From a bacterium (GTDB lineage Bacteria > Patescibacteria > CPR2 > UBA1875 > JAJYID01), in assembly GCA_030647205.1 (NCBI GenBank), contig JAUSJO010000005.1:62001-126000 (forward strand): a stretch of DNA of 64,000 bases. The letters run 5' to 3'. Of this stretch, positions 25,036 through 32,936 are shown one piece after another (the first letter of the stretch is position 1; every line of letters starts with the position of its first letter). The translations under genes and the position numbers were made by a program. The notes under the pieces are model-generated. The model was not told the origin of the DNA. It was given only the letters and a program-made list of their open reading frames with translations, and did no database searches.

Positions 25036-25715
25036 TGAAGGATTTTGCCAAACTACAGAAAAAAATCGGAACTAACTTTAAAGATGAACAGCTTCTAATA
25101 AACGCCTTTATCCACCGTTCATACTTAAACGAAAACTCTGATTATGCCCAACACAACGAGCGTCTCGAATTCTTAGGAGACGCGGTTTTGGAGTTGGTGA
25201 CAACCGAGTTTTTATATCAAAACTACCCAAACCCAGAGGGAGACCTTACAAACTGGAGAAGCGCTCTTGTAAAAACCGAAACCATTTCTGATGTTTCAAA
25301 GAGCCTTGGATTTGAAGATTATCTTTTCTTGTCTCGAGGAGAGTCCAAGAGTAAAGGTAGAGCTAGGCAGCTTATCTTGGCAAACTGTTTCGAAGCGGTC
25401 ATTGGGGCTACATATTTAGACAGAGGTTATGATGAAGCAAAGAAATTTATTACAAAACATCTTTTGAAACTACTTCCTGAAATTATCGAAAAGAAACTAT
25501 ATGTTGATGCAAAAAGCCAACTTCAGGAAATTGCGCAGAGGAATGAGAGTATAACACCGAGGTATGACGTTTTGTCAGAAACTGGCCCGGATCACAAAAG
25601 GGTATTTAAAATCGGTGTGTTCTTAAATGACAAGAAAATCGGTGAGGGTGAAGGGGCATCAAAACAACTTGCCCAGCAGGCAGCGGCTGAGGACGCACTA
25701 AAAAGTTATAAATAG
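25035..25715 (+). CDS. rnc: ribonuclease III
   Basis: Double-stranded RNA endonuclease for rRNA and mRNA processing. 226 residues: catalytic domain with signature ERLEFLGDAVLELV, second acidic site in NCFEAVIGATYLDRG, then a dsRNA-binding domain with AKSQLQEIAQRN and KQLAQQAAAEDAL. Normal length. Last gene of the yceD-rpmF-nusB-rnc operon. Confidence 0.96.
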   Translation: MKDFAKLQKKIGTNFKDEQLLINAFIHRSYLNENSDYAQHNERLEFLGDAVLELVTTEFLYQNYPNPEGDLTNWRSALVKTETISDVSKSLGFEDYLFLSRGESKSKGRARQLILANCFEAVIGATYLDRGYDEAKKFITKHLLKLLPEIIEKKLYVDAKSQLQEIAQRNESITPRYDVLSETGPDHKRVFKIGVFLNDKKIGEGEGASKQLAQQAAAEDALKSYK

Positions 25716-25716
25716 T

Positions 25717-25820
25717 TCTCTTTCTCTGTCATTCCGACCGAAGCGGAGGAATCCCTTTCTCGTCATTCTGGCTTGTCCAGAATCTATTATTATTTATCCA
25801 CTTTTTTAGAAAAAGTAGAG
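25717..25820. repeat. REP-like palindromes plus hairpin after rnc
   Basis: GTCATTCCGACCGAAGCGGAGG, then CGTCATTCTGGCTTGTCCAG (stem ATTCTGG/CCAGAAT, 25765-25783), then CCACTTTTTTAGAAAAAGTAG. The second palindrome is nearly the same as a stretch inside smc (27962-27991). Confidence 0.78.
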
Positions 25821-25825
25821 CAAAA

Positions 25826-26008
25826 ATCGCGACTAGACGGCTTCTCAAAGTGTCGCTCAAACCTCATCTCAAATTTGAAAAAGGACAACAAGCCGATTCC
25901 GGAAGCCCTTTTCCAAAATTTCGTCTCGGTTTTCACTCGCTTATTGAACCGATAGTCGCAAATACTATTTATAAAGTTCATTCTCGCTTTGAAAAAAATC
26001 ATGCCGGA
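25826..26008. repeat. dispersed element, family A copy 2
   Basis: ATCGCGACTAGACGGC at the left, CGATAGTCGCAAA near the right and TTTGAAAAAAATCATGCCGG at the end. Blocks agree with copies at 16703 and 61443. Short open frames here (for example 25773-25955) are repeat sequence, not genes. Confidence 0.75.
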
Positions 26009-26099
26009 GGACTCTCTTCCTTTGTGATGCTGGGAGTAAAATTTCAATTTTCGAATCTTTTTTCTTGTGCTACAATAGTTTAGATTTATTTAGGATTTT

Positions 26100-28649
26100 T
26101 TGGAGGCGTATTTGTATTTAAAAAATATCAATGTAACGGGGTTTAAATCTTTCGGGGCGAAGAACGTCTTGGATTTTCCCCGTGAAGGAAAAGGCAAGCA
26201 GCGAAGCTTTACCGCTGTTGTCGGACCAAACGGAAGCGGGAAGAGCAATATCGCAGATGCTATCCGCTGGGCATTGGGCGAACAATCCTCTAAGTTATTA
26301 CGAGTTAAGAAAAACGAAGATGTCATCTTTTTTGGAAGTGCCAAGAAGGGCAAAGGGTCGTTCACCGAGATTTCAATGACTCTTGATAACTCCGACAAGT
26401 CCGCGCCGGTTGATCTCACTGAAATAGAAGTAACTCGCCGTCTCTACAGAAACGGCGACAACGAATATCTTATTAACCGCAAAAAAGTACGGCTTTTAGA
26501 CGTTCAGGAGTTGCTTGCCAAGTGTGGCATCGGACGCTCAACTTATACTGTTATCGGCCAGGGGATGGTTGACTCGCTTTTGTTTTATGGCCCCGCAGAA
26601 AGAAAGGTTCTCTTTGAAGAAGCGTCAGGGGTTAAACAATATGAGATTAAGCGGTCGGAATCCATAAGGAAACTGGATGCCACCGATAAAAATATTATCC
26701 GCATAAAAGATTTGCTATACGAACTCGAGCCAAGGCTGAAGCAGGCAGAGAGACAGAACAAGAAATTCCAGAAAAAGCAGGAGATAGAGACGGAGCTGGA
26801 TGAACTCAGTCGTAAATACTACACAAATGTCTTATCGGATATTACGGGCAAAAAGTCTGTTTTGGACGCAAAGCTAGAAAAACTGAGAGAGCAGGAAGGT
26901 GTCTTAAAGTCAGAAATAGTTGCCATTGAAGCTCGCATTGCCAAGGGATTAAAAGCACAAGGGAGCGATAAGGAAGAAAAAGAGCTAAAGGCGAAGATTG
27001 ATGGGTTGTATTCTAAGAAGAATGTGATTTCGCAGCAAATTTACAAAATCCAGGCAGAGAGTGAGGCAGTTGTATCGGTTTATGCCAGAGAAAAGGATGG
27101 TTTGGTCCGTGAAAAAGAAACTTGCGAGAGGGAGATCGCTAACCTCAAGGAGCGTTCAGCTAGGATTAGTACCGAAAACGGACAGCTGGCAGAGAGACTA
27201 AATGGTGCGAAAAAGGAACTAGAAGGCATTGATGTAAAAATTGTAGCGGCAAACGAGGAACTTGCAAAAGCGCAGCGGGAAAGCGTGGTCATGGGTAAAG
27301 ACGACATCTCACGAGAGCTTGAAAGTGTATCCGCTGACTATAAAAAGATAGTTACGCAAATTAGTACGGTCAAGGACTTAAAATCACTTACAAATCTCAA
27401 ATCTGGGGCAGAAGAGTTAAGCCAAAAGATGGACGAGTTGATAAGAAAGATTAAAAAGAGCCAAAATGCCGATACTTCAAATATAGAGAAGAAACAGGAA
27501 GAGATTGGAAGATTATCAGGGAATAAAGAAATTATTTTGAAAGAGATTCAGGATTTGAGAGTTCGGGAAATATCTCGGGCAGAGACTTTAAAGAATATTG
27601 ATACTCAGGCCAAAGATTACGGCTCAAGACTTGAGGTTGCGGGTCAAAAGATTGCAAAGCTGGAAAAACCGGCCGAAAAAGATTCATCAGAGGTGAATAA
27701 ATTGATTTCAGAGAAAGAAAAGTTAGAATCAGAAATTACTGGTTTGAAGGCAAAGCTAGAAAAGATCGAGAATGCCAGCGCAAGCGGGGACTACTCGAAA
27801 GTTCTTGAAGAAGAAAAGGCAAAAAGGGCAGAGATTTCTAGAGTTGGGGACGATATTAACTCGGCAATGGTAGAGCTAGCAAGAGTTGAAACAAAGAGCG
27901 ATGATCTAAAAAGTGAAATTCATGAGTTTTTGGGCGAGGCATTTTACAAAGAAATTTCCGATTCTCGTCATTCTGGCAATGTCCAGAATCCATCAGAAAA
28001 CGTAGAACATCTAATGCCAAAAATTCAACGGCTTCGCAAGGACATGTATGCGCTTGGCGAGATAGATCACTTTATCAAGGAAGAGTTTGAAGAACTAGAG
28101 GTGAGAGTTGGTGAGCTTTCAAGTCAGCTTGGGGATTTGGAAAAAGCAAAAACAGATATTTTAAAAATCATCGGTGAGTTGGATATAAGGATCAAAACAC
28201 AGTTTCAAGCCACTTTTGCTAGGATTTCTGAAGAGTTTACTAAATATTTCAAAATACTCTTTAATGGCGGCAATGCGACGCTAAATCTGGAGACAGATGA
28301 AGAGGGGAACTTTGGAGTAGAAATAGGCGCGACACCGCCGGGGAAGAAAAACCAGTCATTGAATTCATTATCAGGTGGCGAAAGAGCGCTGACGTCTATA
28401 GCACTTCTTTTTGCAATTCTGTCCGTCAATCCAAGCCCATTCTGTGTACTTGATGAGGTTGATGCCTCGCTTGACGAAACAAATACAGAACGATTTCTAA
28501 AAATATTACAGACGCTTTCTCATAAAACTCAGTTTGTCGTGGTTACGCATAACCGCGAAAGCATGAAAAAAGCCGACATTATTTACGGCGTTTCGATGGA
28601 TGACAACCACGTCTCGCAGGTGTACTCTTTGAAACTGACGGAAGTTTAG
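26100..28649 (+). CDS. smc: SMC-family ATPase, apparently without hinge domain
   Basis: Chromosome condensation/segregation ATPase. 849 residues: N-terminal head with Walker A GPNGSGKS (42-49) and KNVISQQ-type coil onward, C-terminal head with LSGGE (757-761) and Walker B CVLDEVDASLDE (about 783-792). Between about 165 and 640 only coiled-coil sequence is seen; no globular Gly-rich hinge is recognisable, and the arms are shorter than in the usual ~1180-residue SMC. A palindromic repeat is translated in frame at residues 622-632. The start is TTG (26100). scpA and scpB are not in the window. Confidence 0.88.
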   Translation: MEAYLYLKNINVTGFKSFGAKNVLDFPREGKGKQRSFTAVVGPNGSGKSNIADAIRWALGEQSSKLLRVKKNEDVIFFGSAKKGKGSFTEISMTLDNSDKSAPVDLTEIEVTRRLYRNGDNEYLINRKKVRLLDVQELLAKCGIGRSTYTVIGQGMVDSLLFYGPAERKVLFEEASGVKQYEIKRSESIRKLDATDKNIIRIKDLLYELEPRLKQAERQNKKFQKKQEIETELDELSRKYYTNVLSDITGKKSVLDAKLEKLREQEGVLKSEIVAIEARIAKGLKAQGSDKEEKELKAKIDGLYSKKNVISQQIYKIQAESEAVVSVYAREKDGLVREKETCEREIANLKERSARISTENGQLAERLNGAKKELEGIDVKIVAANEELAKAQRESVVMGKDDISRELESVSADYKKIVTQISTVKDLKSLTNLKSGAEELSQKMDELIRKIKKSQNADTSNIEKKQEEIGRLSGNKEIILKEIQDLRVREISRAETLKNIDTQAKDYGSRLEVAGQKIAKLEKPAEKDSSEVNKLISEKEKLESEITGLKAKLEKIENASASGDYSKVLEEEKAKRAEISRVGDDINSAMVELARVETKSDDLKSEIHEFLGEAFYKEISDSRHSGNVQNPSENVEHLMPKIQRLRKDMYALGEIDHFIKEEFEELEVRVGELSSQLGDLEKAKTDILKIIGELDIRIKTQFQATFARISEEFTKYFKILFNGGNATLNLETDEEGNFGVEIGATPPGKKNQSLNSLSGGERALTSIALLFAILSVNPSPFCVLDEVDASLDETNTERFLKILQTLSHKTQFVVVTHNRESMKKADIIYGVSMDDNHVSQVYSLKLTEV
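27962..27991. repeat. palindromic REP-like repeat inside smc
   Basis: CTCGTCATTCTGG ... GTCCAGAATC, stem ATTCTGG (27970-27976) / CCAGAAT (27983-27989). It matches the intergenic copy at 25759-25784 apart from the loop, and encodes SRHSGNVQNPS. Confidence 0.75.
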
Positions 28650-28663
28650 TCCAAGCATAAATG

Positions 28664-28692
28664 TTGACAAACAAGATGTTATCTTCTATAAT
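28664..28692 (+). promoter_or_regulatory. consensus promoter of the 28826 gene
   Basis: TTGACA (28664-28669), exactly 17 bases, and TATAAT (28687-28692): a perfect consensus match. It leaves a leader of about 125 bases. CCAAGCATA just upstream recurs before the next gene's promoter. Confidence 0.8.
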
Positions 28693-28825
28693 TTAGTTCT
28701 TATTCTGTCATAAAAATAATTTTTGGCGATTATATTTAGGAGAGTGGGCGGTTGAATAGTTCTTTTAACATCTTAAGTTCTGAATGATTTAGCAATTCAA
28801 AGTCAAACAATCCTAGGAGGCAGTG

Positions 28826-29527
28826 ATGCAGGTTGTTACAGAGTCATATCGCAAGGCGGATAGTACAGAAAGAAGCGAGGACTTTGCTGCAATGAAGGCG
28901 AGAAGGGCCAAGATGTGTGAGGCTCTTAATCTGCAAGCTCAGGTTTCAGCACAGGCAATAGCCGAAGAAGCAGCTATTTTCTACAAAGAGATCACTGGCT
29001 ACGAGCTCGCGATGTGGCGTGAATTCCTCCCGACTGCTTATGAGGACTTCGCTGAATACAGTTACGATGTTATTCCGGAGGTTGCTCTCGAAGACATCGT
29101 TACTGCCAACAATATGAACATTTTCAGCACTATGGAAATATGGACCCCCGAGATCGAGGTCAACTCTATGGACCCTATGGCGGTTGGTATAACCGGTGTA
29201 GGGCGTGACAGGCGTTTCTTCCCGATTGTTCGTTGGGGAGCAGAGAAACTGCTCACACCTGAACAGATCGAAAGGGTAGTTGCACGCAGGCAACAAGATA
29301 GGTGGCGTTCATATGGTGTAAACAGTGTTCCAGAAACCATCCTTGATCATATTGTAGCGAAGTTTCGTGAATCGGAAGGTGTCTACGAATACGGCATAAG
29401 GCGTGCAAGTGGAGGATTTATGCGGATGCGTCGCTGCTGTGGCAAGAAGATGTATGCCCTGAGATGGTTTGGAGAGCATCCGGACGAAAATGTCTGCGCT
29501 GAATGCGGAAATGTCCGAGAAACCTGA
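28826..29527 (+). CDS. hypothetical protein with C-terminal zinc-ribbon-like cysteines
   Basis: 233-residue soluble protein I do not recognise. The last 35 residues have MRRCCGKKMYALRW then CAECGNVRET, a likely zinc-binding ribbon. The middle part is acidic and Trp/Phe-rich. Strong promoter, an AGGAGG Shine-Dalgarno (28815-28820) and a strong terminator suggest high expression as a single gene. ATG at 28826 has better spacing than the adjacent GTG at 28823. Confidence 0.6.
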   Translation: MQVVTESYRKADSTERSEDFAAMKARRAKMCEALNLQAQVSAQAIAEEAAIFYKEITGYELAMWREFLPTAYEDFAEYSYDVIPEVALEDIVTANNMNIFSTMEIWTPEIEVNSMDPMAVGITGVGRDRRFFPIVRWGAEKLLTPEQIERVVARRQQDRWRSYGVNSVPETILDHIVAKFRESEGVYEYGIRRASGGFMRMRRCCGKKMYALRWFGEHPDENVCAECGNVRET

Positions 29528-29556
29528 TCAGCAAGGATATATAAGTCAGCACCCAG

Positions 29557-29586
29557 AAGCGGGGCGCGCGAGCGCCCCGCTTTTTC
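29557..29586 (+). terminator. intrinsic terminator
   Basis: AAGCGGGGCGC, GCGA, GCGCCCCGCTT followed by TTTC: a strong GC stem. Confidence 0.9.
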
Positions 29587-29614
29587 ATTCCAAGTTATTC
29601 CAAGCATAGAAACA

Positions 29615-29643
29615 TTGACGAAATCTAATCTTCATGATATACT
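29615..29643 (+). promoter_or_regulatory. promoter of the 29693 gene
   Basis: TTGACG (29615-29620), 17 bases, and TATACT (29638-29643). CCAAGCATAG precedes it, as at the promoter 950 bases upstream. Confidence 0.65.
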
Positions 29644-29692
29644 TTTGTTCAATTTACATCGGTAATGTAACTTCAAAATGAAGGAGGCGGCT

Positions 29693-30352
29693 TTGCCGGA
29701 AAAACCGACAAAAATGGCACTTGCAGTAAGGGGTGGCAAGGTTAGTATTTCACCTCCCATATGGCCGGATCGTGAGCTCAAGGTCCAACCCGGCGATCTT
29801 TCACAAATCGTTCCTTATGGGAATGGTATATATGGTTACCAGGATCATGAAGGCAAAGACCCGTTTAAAAGCGCGCCCTCTCAGGAAGCTTCCGGAGGAG
29901 TTATGTACTTCGACAATAGGGTTTCCAGGGAGGATTTCGAAGCACTCATGCGTATCCTGGGGGTTCAGCCTGCGCATAGGGTTAATCCTTCGAAAGATTT
30001 CGCAGTGTTTACTGCCGAGTCTGAGAGACCGGGCGAAGACGGATATCTTGCGCAGATGCGCGTGGTATCCAAGTTCGGGCTTCGTTATATGTTCAATGCG
30101 CTTGATAATAGTGAATACGAGGAGTTCCCCGAGCAGGAGCTGACCATGGTAGAAGCGCTATGGTCATTCATCGAGTATGAGTGTGGTCGCTGGGGAACGA
30201 GTTTCTCACAGGATGGCCAGAATGGGTTACGGGGCCTCTTTGGAGGTGATGGTGACTACGCTCGTGAGGAACTATCCTTTGGCTTCATGGTGGAGAATGA
30301 CTACCATAGCGTGTATCGCATATGGTCACGAGCATGGCTAGTTACAAAGTAG
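29693..30352 (+). CDS. hypothetical protein (219 aa)
   Basis: Unrecognised soluble protein, rich in acidic and aromatic residues; contains WGTSFSQDGQNGLRGLFGGDGDY near the end. TTG at 29693 is taken as start since AAGGAGG (29681-29687) lies five bases before it; an in-frame ATG at 29678 overlaps that Shine-Dalgarno. Own promoter and own terminator, like its upstream neighbour, with which it shows no clear similarity. Confidence 0.58.
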   Translation: MPEKPTKMALAVRGGKVSISPPIWPDRELKVQPGDLSQIVPYGNGIYGYQDHEGKDPFKSAPSQEASGGVMYFDNRVSREDFEALMRILGVQPAHRVNPSKDFAVFTAESERPGEDGYLAQMRVVSKFGLRYMFNALDNSEYEEFPEQELTMVEALWSFIEYECGRWGTSFSQDGQNGLRGLFGGDGDYAREELSFGFMVENDYHSVYRIWSRAWLVTK

Positions 30353-30362
30353 ATAGTTTATT

Positions 30363-30393
30363 CCGGCGATCCCTCAGGGGGTCGCCGGTTTTC
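30363..30393 (+). terminator. intrinsic terminator
   Basis: CCGGCGATCCC and GGGGGTCGCCGG pair around TCA, followed by TTTTCATTT. Confidence 0.87.
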
Positions 30394-30412
30394 ATTTCGC
30401 AAAACATTTTAA

Positions 30413-30441
30413 TTGACTTTTGGGTCGTAATTGACTATAAT
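30413..30441 (+). promoter_or_regulatory. promoter of rpsP
   Basis: TTGACT (30413-30418), 17 bases, TATAAT (30436-30441). Confidence 0.75.
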
Positions 30442-30486
30442 ATTTCAGTAAATCATTAAATCAGTTAATTTGCAGAAGGAGCAGGA

Positions 30487-30978
30487 TTGGTAGTAATCAG
30501 ACTCACCCGTGTCGGTAAGAAAAAGCAGGCACACTATAGAATCGTAGTAGCAGAATCAAAACGAGCAGTACAAGGCAAGTTTATTTCAATATTGGGTTGG
30601 TATAACCCGCATACAAAAGAGCTACAGGTAAAGAAAGACGAGTTACAAGCTTGGTTCGATAAAGGAGCCATGCCTTCTAATACTGTGGCAAAATTACTGA
30701 AAAAAGAAGGTGTCAAGTTGCCTAAATGGGTGAAAATAACAGAGAAGAAAAGAGCACCAAAGAAAGCCGAAGAAGAAAAGAAAGAAGCGCCTAAGGCGGA
30801 GGCAAAATCTGAGGAAGGAGTAGAAGCAGAGGAAACTACTGAAGCTCCGGCGGAGGAAGCGAAAGAAGAGGTAGCCGAAGAAGCACCGGCAGAAAATACT
30901 GAGGTAGAAGCAGTAGAGGAAGAAAAAACAGAAGAAGTTGCAGAAGAGGTAACTGAAGAAAATAAAGAAGATAAATAA
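30487..30978 (+). CDS. rpsP: 30S ribosomal protein bS16 with long acidic tail
   Basis: 163 residues; the first about 80 are bS16 (VVIRLTRVGKKKQAHYRIVV, then FISILGWYNPHT). The remaining half is a low-complexity Glu/Ala/Lys/Thr tail not found in the roughly 80-residue core family. The start is TTG with an AAGGAG Shine-Dalgarno. khpA follows, also with an acidic tail, after a repeat-containing gap. Confidence 0.95.
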   Translation: MVVIRLTRVGKKKQAHYRIVVAESKRAVQGKFISILGWYNPHTKELQVKKDELQAWFDKGAMPSNTVAKLLKKEGVKLPKWVKITEKKRAPKKAEEEKKEAPKAEAKSEEGVEAEETTEAPAEEAKEEVAEEAPAENTEVEAVEEEKTEEVAEEVTEENKEDK

Positions 30979-30984
30979 CCAATT

Positions 30985-31055
30985 TTGTCATTCTGAAGCA
31001 CGACTTCAGAATCCAGAAAATATAGATTCTCAGGTCAAGCCCGGAATGACAGATT
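30985..31055. repeat. REP-like palindromes between rpsP and khpA
   Basis: GTCATTCTGAAGCACGACTT with CAGAATCCAG, then AGGTCAAGCCCGGAATGACAG, the reverse orientation of the GTCATTCCGGGCTTG form found after mltG. Confidence 0.7.
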
Positions 31056-31113
31056 AGGATAATTTAATAAAATTAAGTAAAGACCCCGCATACGCAGGGC
31101 AAGGGAGGCCAAG

Positions 31114-31515
31114 ATGGCAAAAGAAAAAGATCAGGAATTCGTTGAGTACGTTGTAAAGGAAATCGTATCAAACAAAGACGCGGTAAAAGTTGTTAGGAGT
31201 ATTGATGAAAAAGGTGTCCTACTTGAGCTTACAGTAGATCCTGAGGATATGGGTGTAGTTATTGGTAAAGAAGGAAAAACTGCTAAATCTATCCGAACTT
31301 TGCTTCGTGTTTTGGGCGCAAAGAACGATTCACGTGTTAACTTAAAAATTGTTGAGCCTGAAGGTTCTGAAAGACCCGCTAGAAAAGAAGAAGCTAGTGA
31401 AGAGTCTGCAGCTGAAGTAACAGAAGAAGTAGAAGAAGCTCCTGTCGGAGAAGAAGCTTCAGAAGTCGTTGAGGAAGAAACAGAAGAAGAGCCAATGGCA
31501 GACCTTGATATCTAA
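31114..31515 (+). CDS. khpA: KhpA-like KH domain RNA-binding protein with acidic tail
   Basis: 133 residues. The first 80 are a single KH domain of the YlqC/KhpA type, with the GxxG loop as VIGKEGKTAKSIRTLL. The last about 50 are an acidic Glu/Val/Ala tail. KhpA binds RNA, often with KhpB. Position after rpsP and before trmD is the classical order; rimM, usually next to it, is missing. Preceded by an AGGGAGG Shine-Dalgarno. Confidence 0.9.
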   Translation: MAKEKDQEFVEYVVKEIVSNKDAVKVVRSIDEKGVLLELTVDPEDMGVVIGKEGKTAKSIRTLLRVLGAKNDSRVNLKIVEPEGSERPARKEEASEESAAEVTEEVEEAPVGEEASEVVEEETEEEPMADLDI

Positions 31516-31532
31516 TCAAATCGAAACTAAAG

Positions 31533-31559
31533 AAAAAAGCCACACTCGTGGCTTTTTTT
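31533..31559 (+). terminator. intrinsic terminator between khpA and trmD
   Basis: AAAAAAGCCAC, ACTC, GTGGCTTTTTTT. It separates khpA from trmD, which then has its own TAAAAT (31562-31567). Confidence 0.9.
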
Positions 31560-31573
31560 GATAAAATAAAACT

Positions 31574-32242
31574 ATGAAATTTAATGTAATTACACTTTTC
31601 CCGGAAACGATTCATAGCCTGACAGACTACAGTATTCTTGGACGGGGCATAAAATCAAAAATTATAGAGATTGAAACCTACAATCTCCGTGACTTTGGAT
31701 TAGGCAAATATAAGCAGGTAGATGATACGCCGTATGGCGGTGGTGCTGGCATGCTTCTGAAAGTTGATATTCTGGACAAAGCGATAGAAAAGGTGAGAGC
31801 CCAAAACAAGGGCACATTCGTTATTCTCCTTACTCCGAAAGGGCAGAAATATGGCCAAAGCCAAGCTAAAAAATTATCAAGAAAAGATAATATTACCTTT
31901 GTTTGCGGACATTATGAAGGATTTGATGAGAGGATTCGCGAGTTGGTTGATGCAGAAATATCTATCGGTGACTATGTTTTATCTGGTGGGGAGATTGCAG
32001 CTGCGGCCATCATTGACTCTGTTAGCCGTTTGATCCCCGGAGTTTTAGGCAAAGAGGAGTCGCACAAAGATGAATCTTTTGAAGATGGAATGCTAGAATA
32101 CCCTCACTATACAAACCCGAGGGAGTATAAAGGTATGAGTGTGCCGGAGGTGCTACTATCCGGGAATCACGGAGAGATTGAGAAGTGGAGAAAAGAGCAG
32201 GCTCAGAAAGTTACAAAGGATAAAAGACCGGATTTAAAATAG
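31574..32242 (+). CDS. trmD: tRNA (guanine-N1)-methyltransferase TrmD
   Basis: Makes m1G37 in tRNAs with a SAM trefoil knot. 222 residues: MKFNVITLFPETIH start, GGGAGMLLKVD, FVCGHYEGFDERI and EISIGDYVLSGGE, all typical. The end differs from longer forms only slightly. No Shine-Dalgarno; TAAAAT ends six bases before ATG, so a leaderless mRNA is likely. Confidence 0.96.
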   Translation: MKFNVITLFPETIHSLTDYSILGRGIKSKIIEIETYNLRDFGLGKYKQVDDTPYGGGAGMLLKVDILDKAIEKVRAQNKGTFVILLTPKGQKYGQSQAKKLSRKDNITFVCGHYEGFDERIRELVDAEISIGDYVLSGGEIAAAAIIDSVSRLIPGVLGKEESHKDESFEDGMLEYPHYTNPREYKGMSVPEVLLSGNHGEIEKWRKEQAQKVTKDKRPDLK

Positions 32243-32251
32243 CAAGATTAA

Positions 32252-32400
32252 TCTTGTCATTCCGACCGATACCACGCTAGTGGAAAGCGGAGGAATCCCT
32301 TTCTCCGTATGTCATTCCCGCACTGGATCTAGTTCAGCGTAAACATCCGGCGGGAATCTAGTCTTTAAAATATTATCCACTTTTGTTTGGGCAAAAGTGG
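32252..32400. repeat. REP-like palindromes plus hairpin after trmD
   Basis: GTCATTCCGACC with GGTCGG-like partner, GTCATTCCCGC ... GCGGGAATC (interrupted), then CCACTTTTGTTTGGGCAAAAGTGG. Same order as at the other repeat loci; the hairpin loop differs. Confidence 0.72.
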
Positions 32401-32411
32401 AGCAAAACCCA

Positions 32412-32620
32412 CCGACTAGCACTACGAAATAGATAAAACTAATAAAAATTTATCATTCTTGCGCACGAAGCGTTTCACTAAAGCGTGCTTTTGTCCTAAA
32501 GGAGCATTCTAAATTTTTAAGTTTTATTAGCGACGTAAGGTGAGTGGTATGAAAAGGTAATCCTTTTTTATATCTGAGCCGAGGAGCTAAAATATTTTAA
32601 CTATTTCTTCGTAATGTCGG
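32412..32620. repeat. dispersed long-hairpin element, family B copy 2
   Basis: Starts CCGACTAGCACTACGAAATAG and ends CTATTTCTTCGTAATGTCGG like copy 1 at 12815. It carries about 70 extra bases (AGCGACGTAAGG ... AAATATTTTAA) before the right arm. The gap 32243-32753 holds this, the preceding repeats, and a short remainder with no recognised feature. Confidence 0.78.
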
Positions 32621-32753
32621 GAAGAGAACAAAAAATCACGCCGGACGAGATACTGTGACGTTGGGAGGAGAGAAAAATTTTCCACTTTACACGGAGTCAA
32701 AAAATATCTATTATTTATCTATAAAACTAAAATATTGAGGGAGTTTATTTAAA

Positions 32754-32936
32754 ATGCCAAAGTTAGAAGTTGATGAAAACCTTTGTTCAGGTTGCGGAAC
32801 TTGCGTAAGCGAATGTCCGGACTGTTTTGAAATGGGCGATGATTTCAAATCTCATGTCAAAAAAGAAACTTGTGACGGTTGCGATCTGGGTAATGTCGCG
32901 GCCGACTGTCCTATGGGGGCTATAAGCTATGAATGA
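32754..32936 (+). CDS. ferredoxin (single [4Fe-4S] type)
   Basis: 60-residue electron carrier. Cysteine pattern CSGCGTCVSEC near the start and CPMGAI near the end gives the four ligands of one 4Fe-4S cluster; CDGC is the remnant second motif. Its redox partner is not in the window. Its stop overlaps the following membrane protein gene. Confidence 0.92.
   Translation: MPKLEVDENLCSGCGTCVSECPDCFEMGDDFKSHVKKETCDGCDLGNVAADCPMGAISYE

Noticed and set aside
25773..26083. Two open frames between rnc and smc
   Set aside because: They lie in repeat element A, overlap each other and have no start signals.
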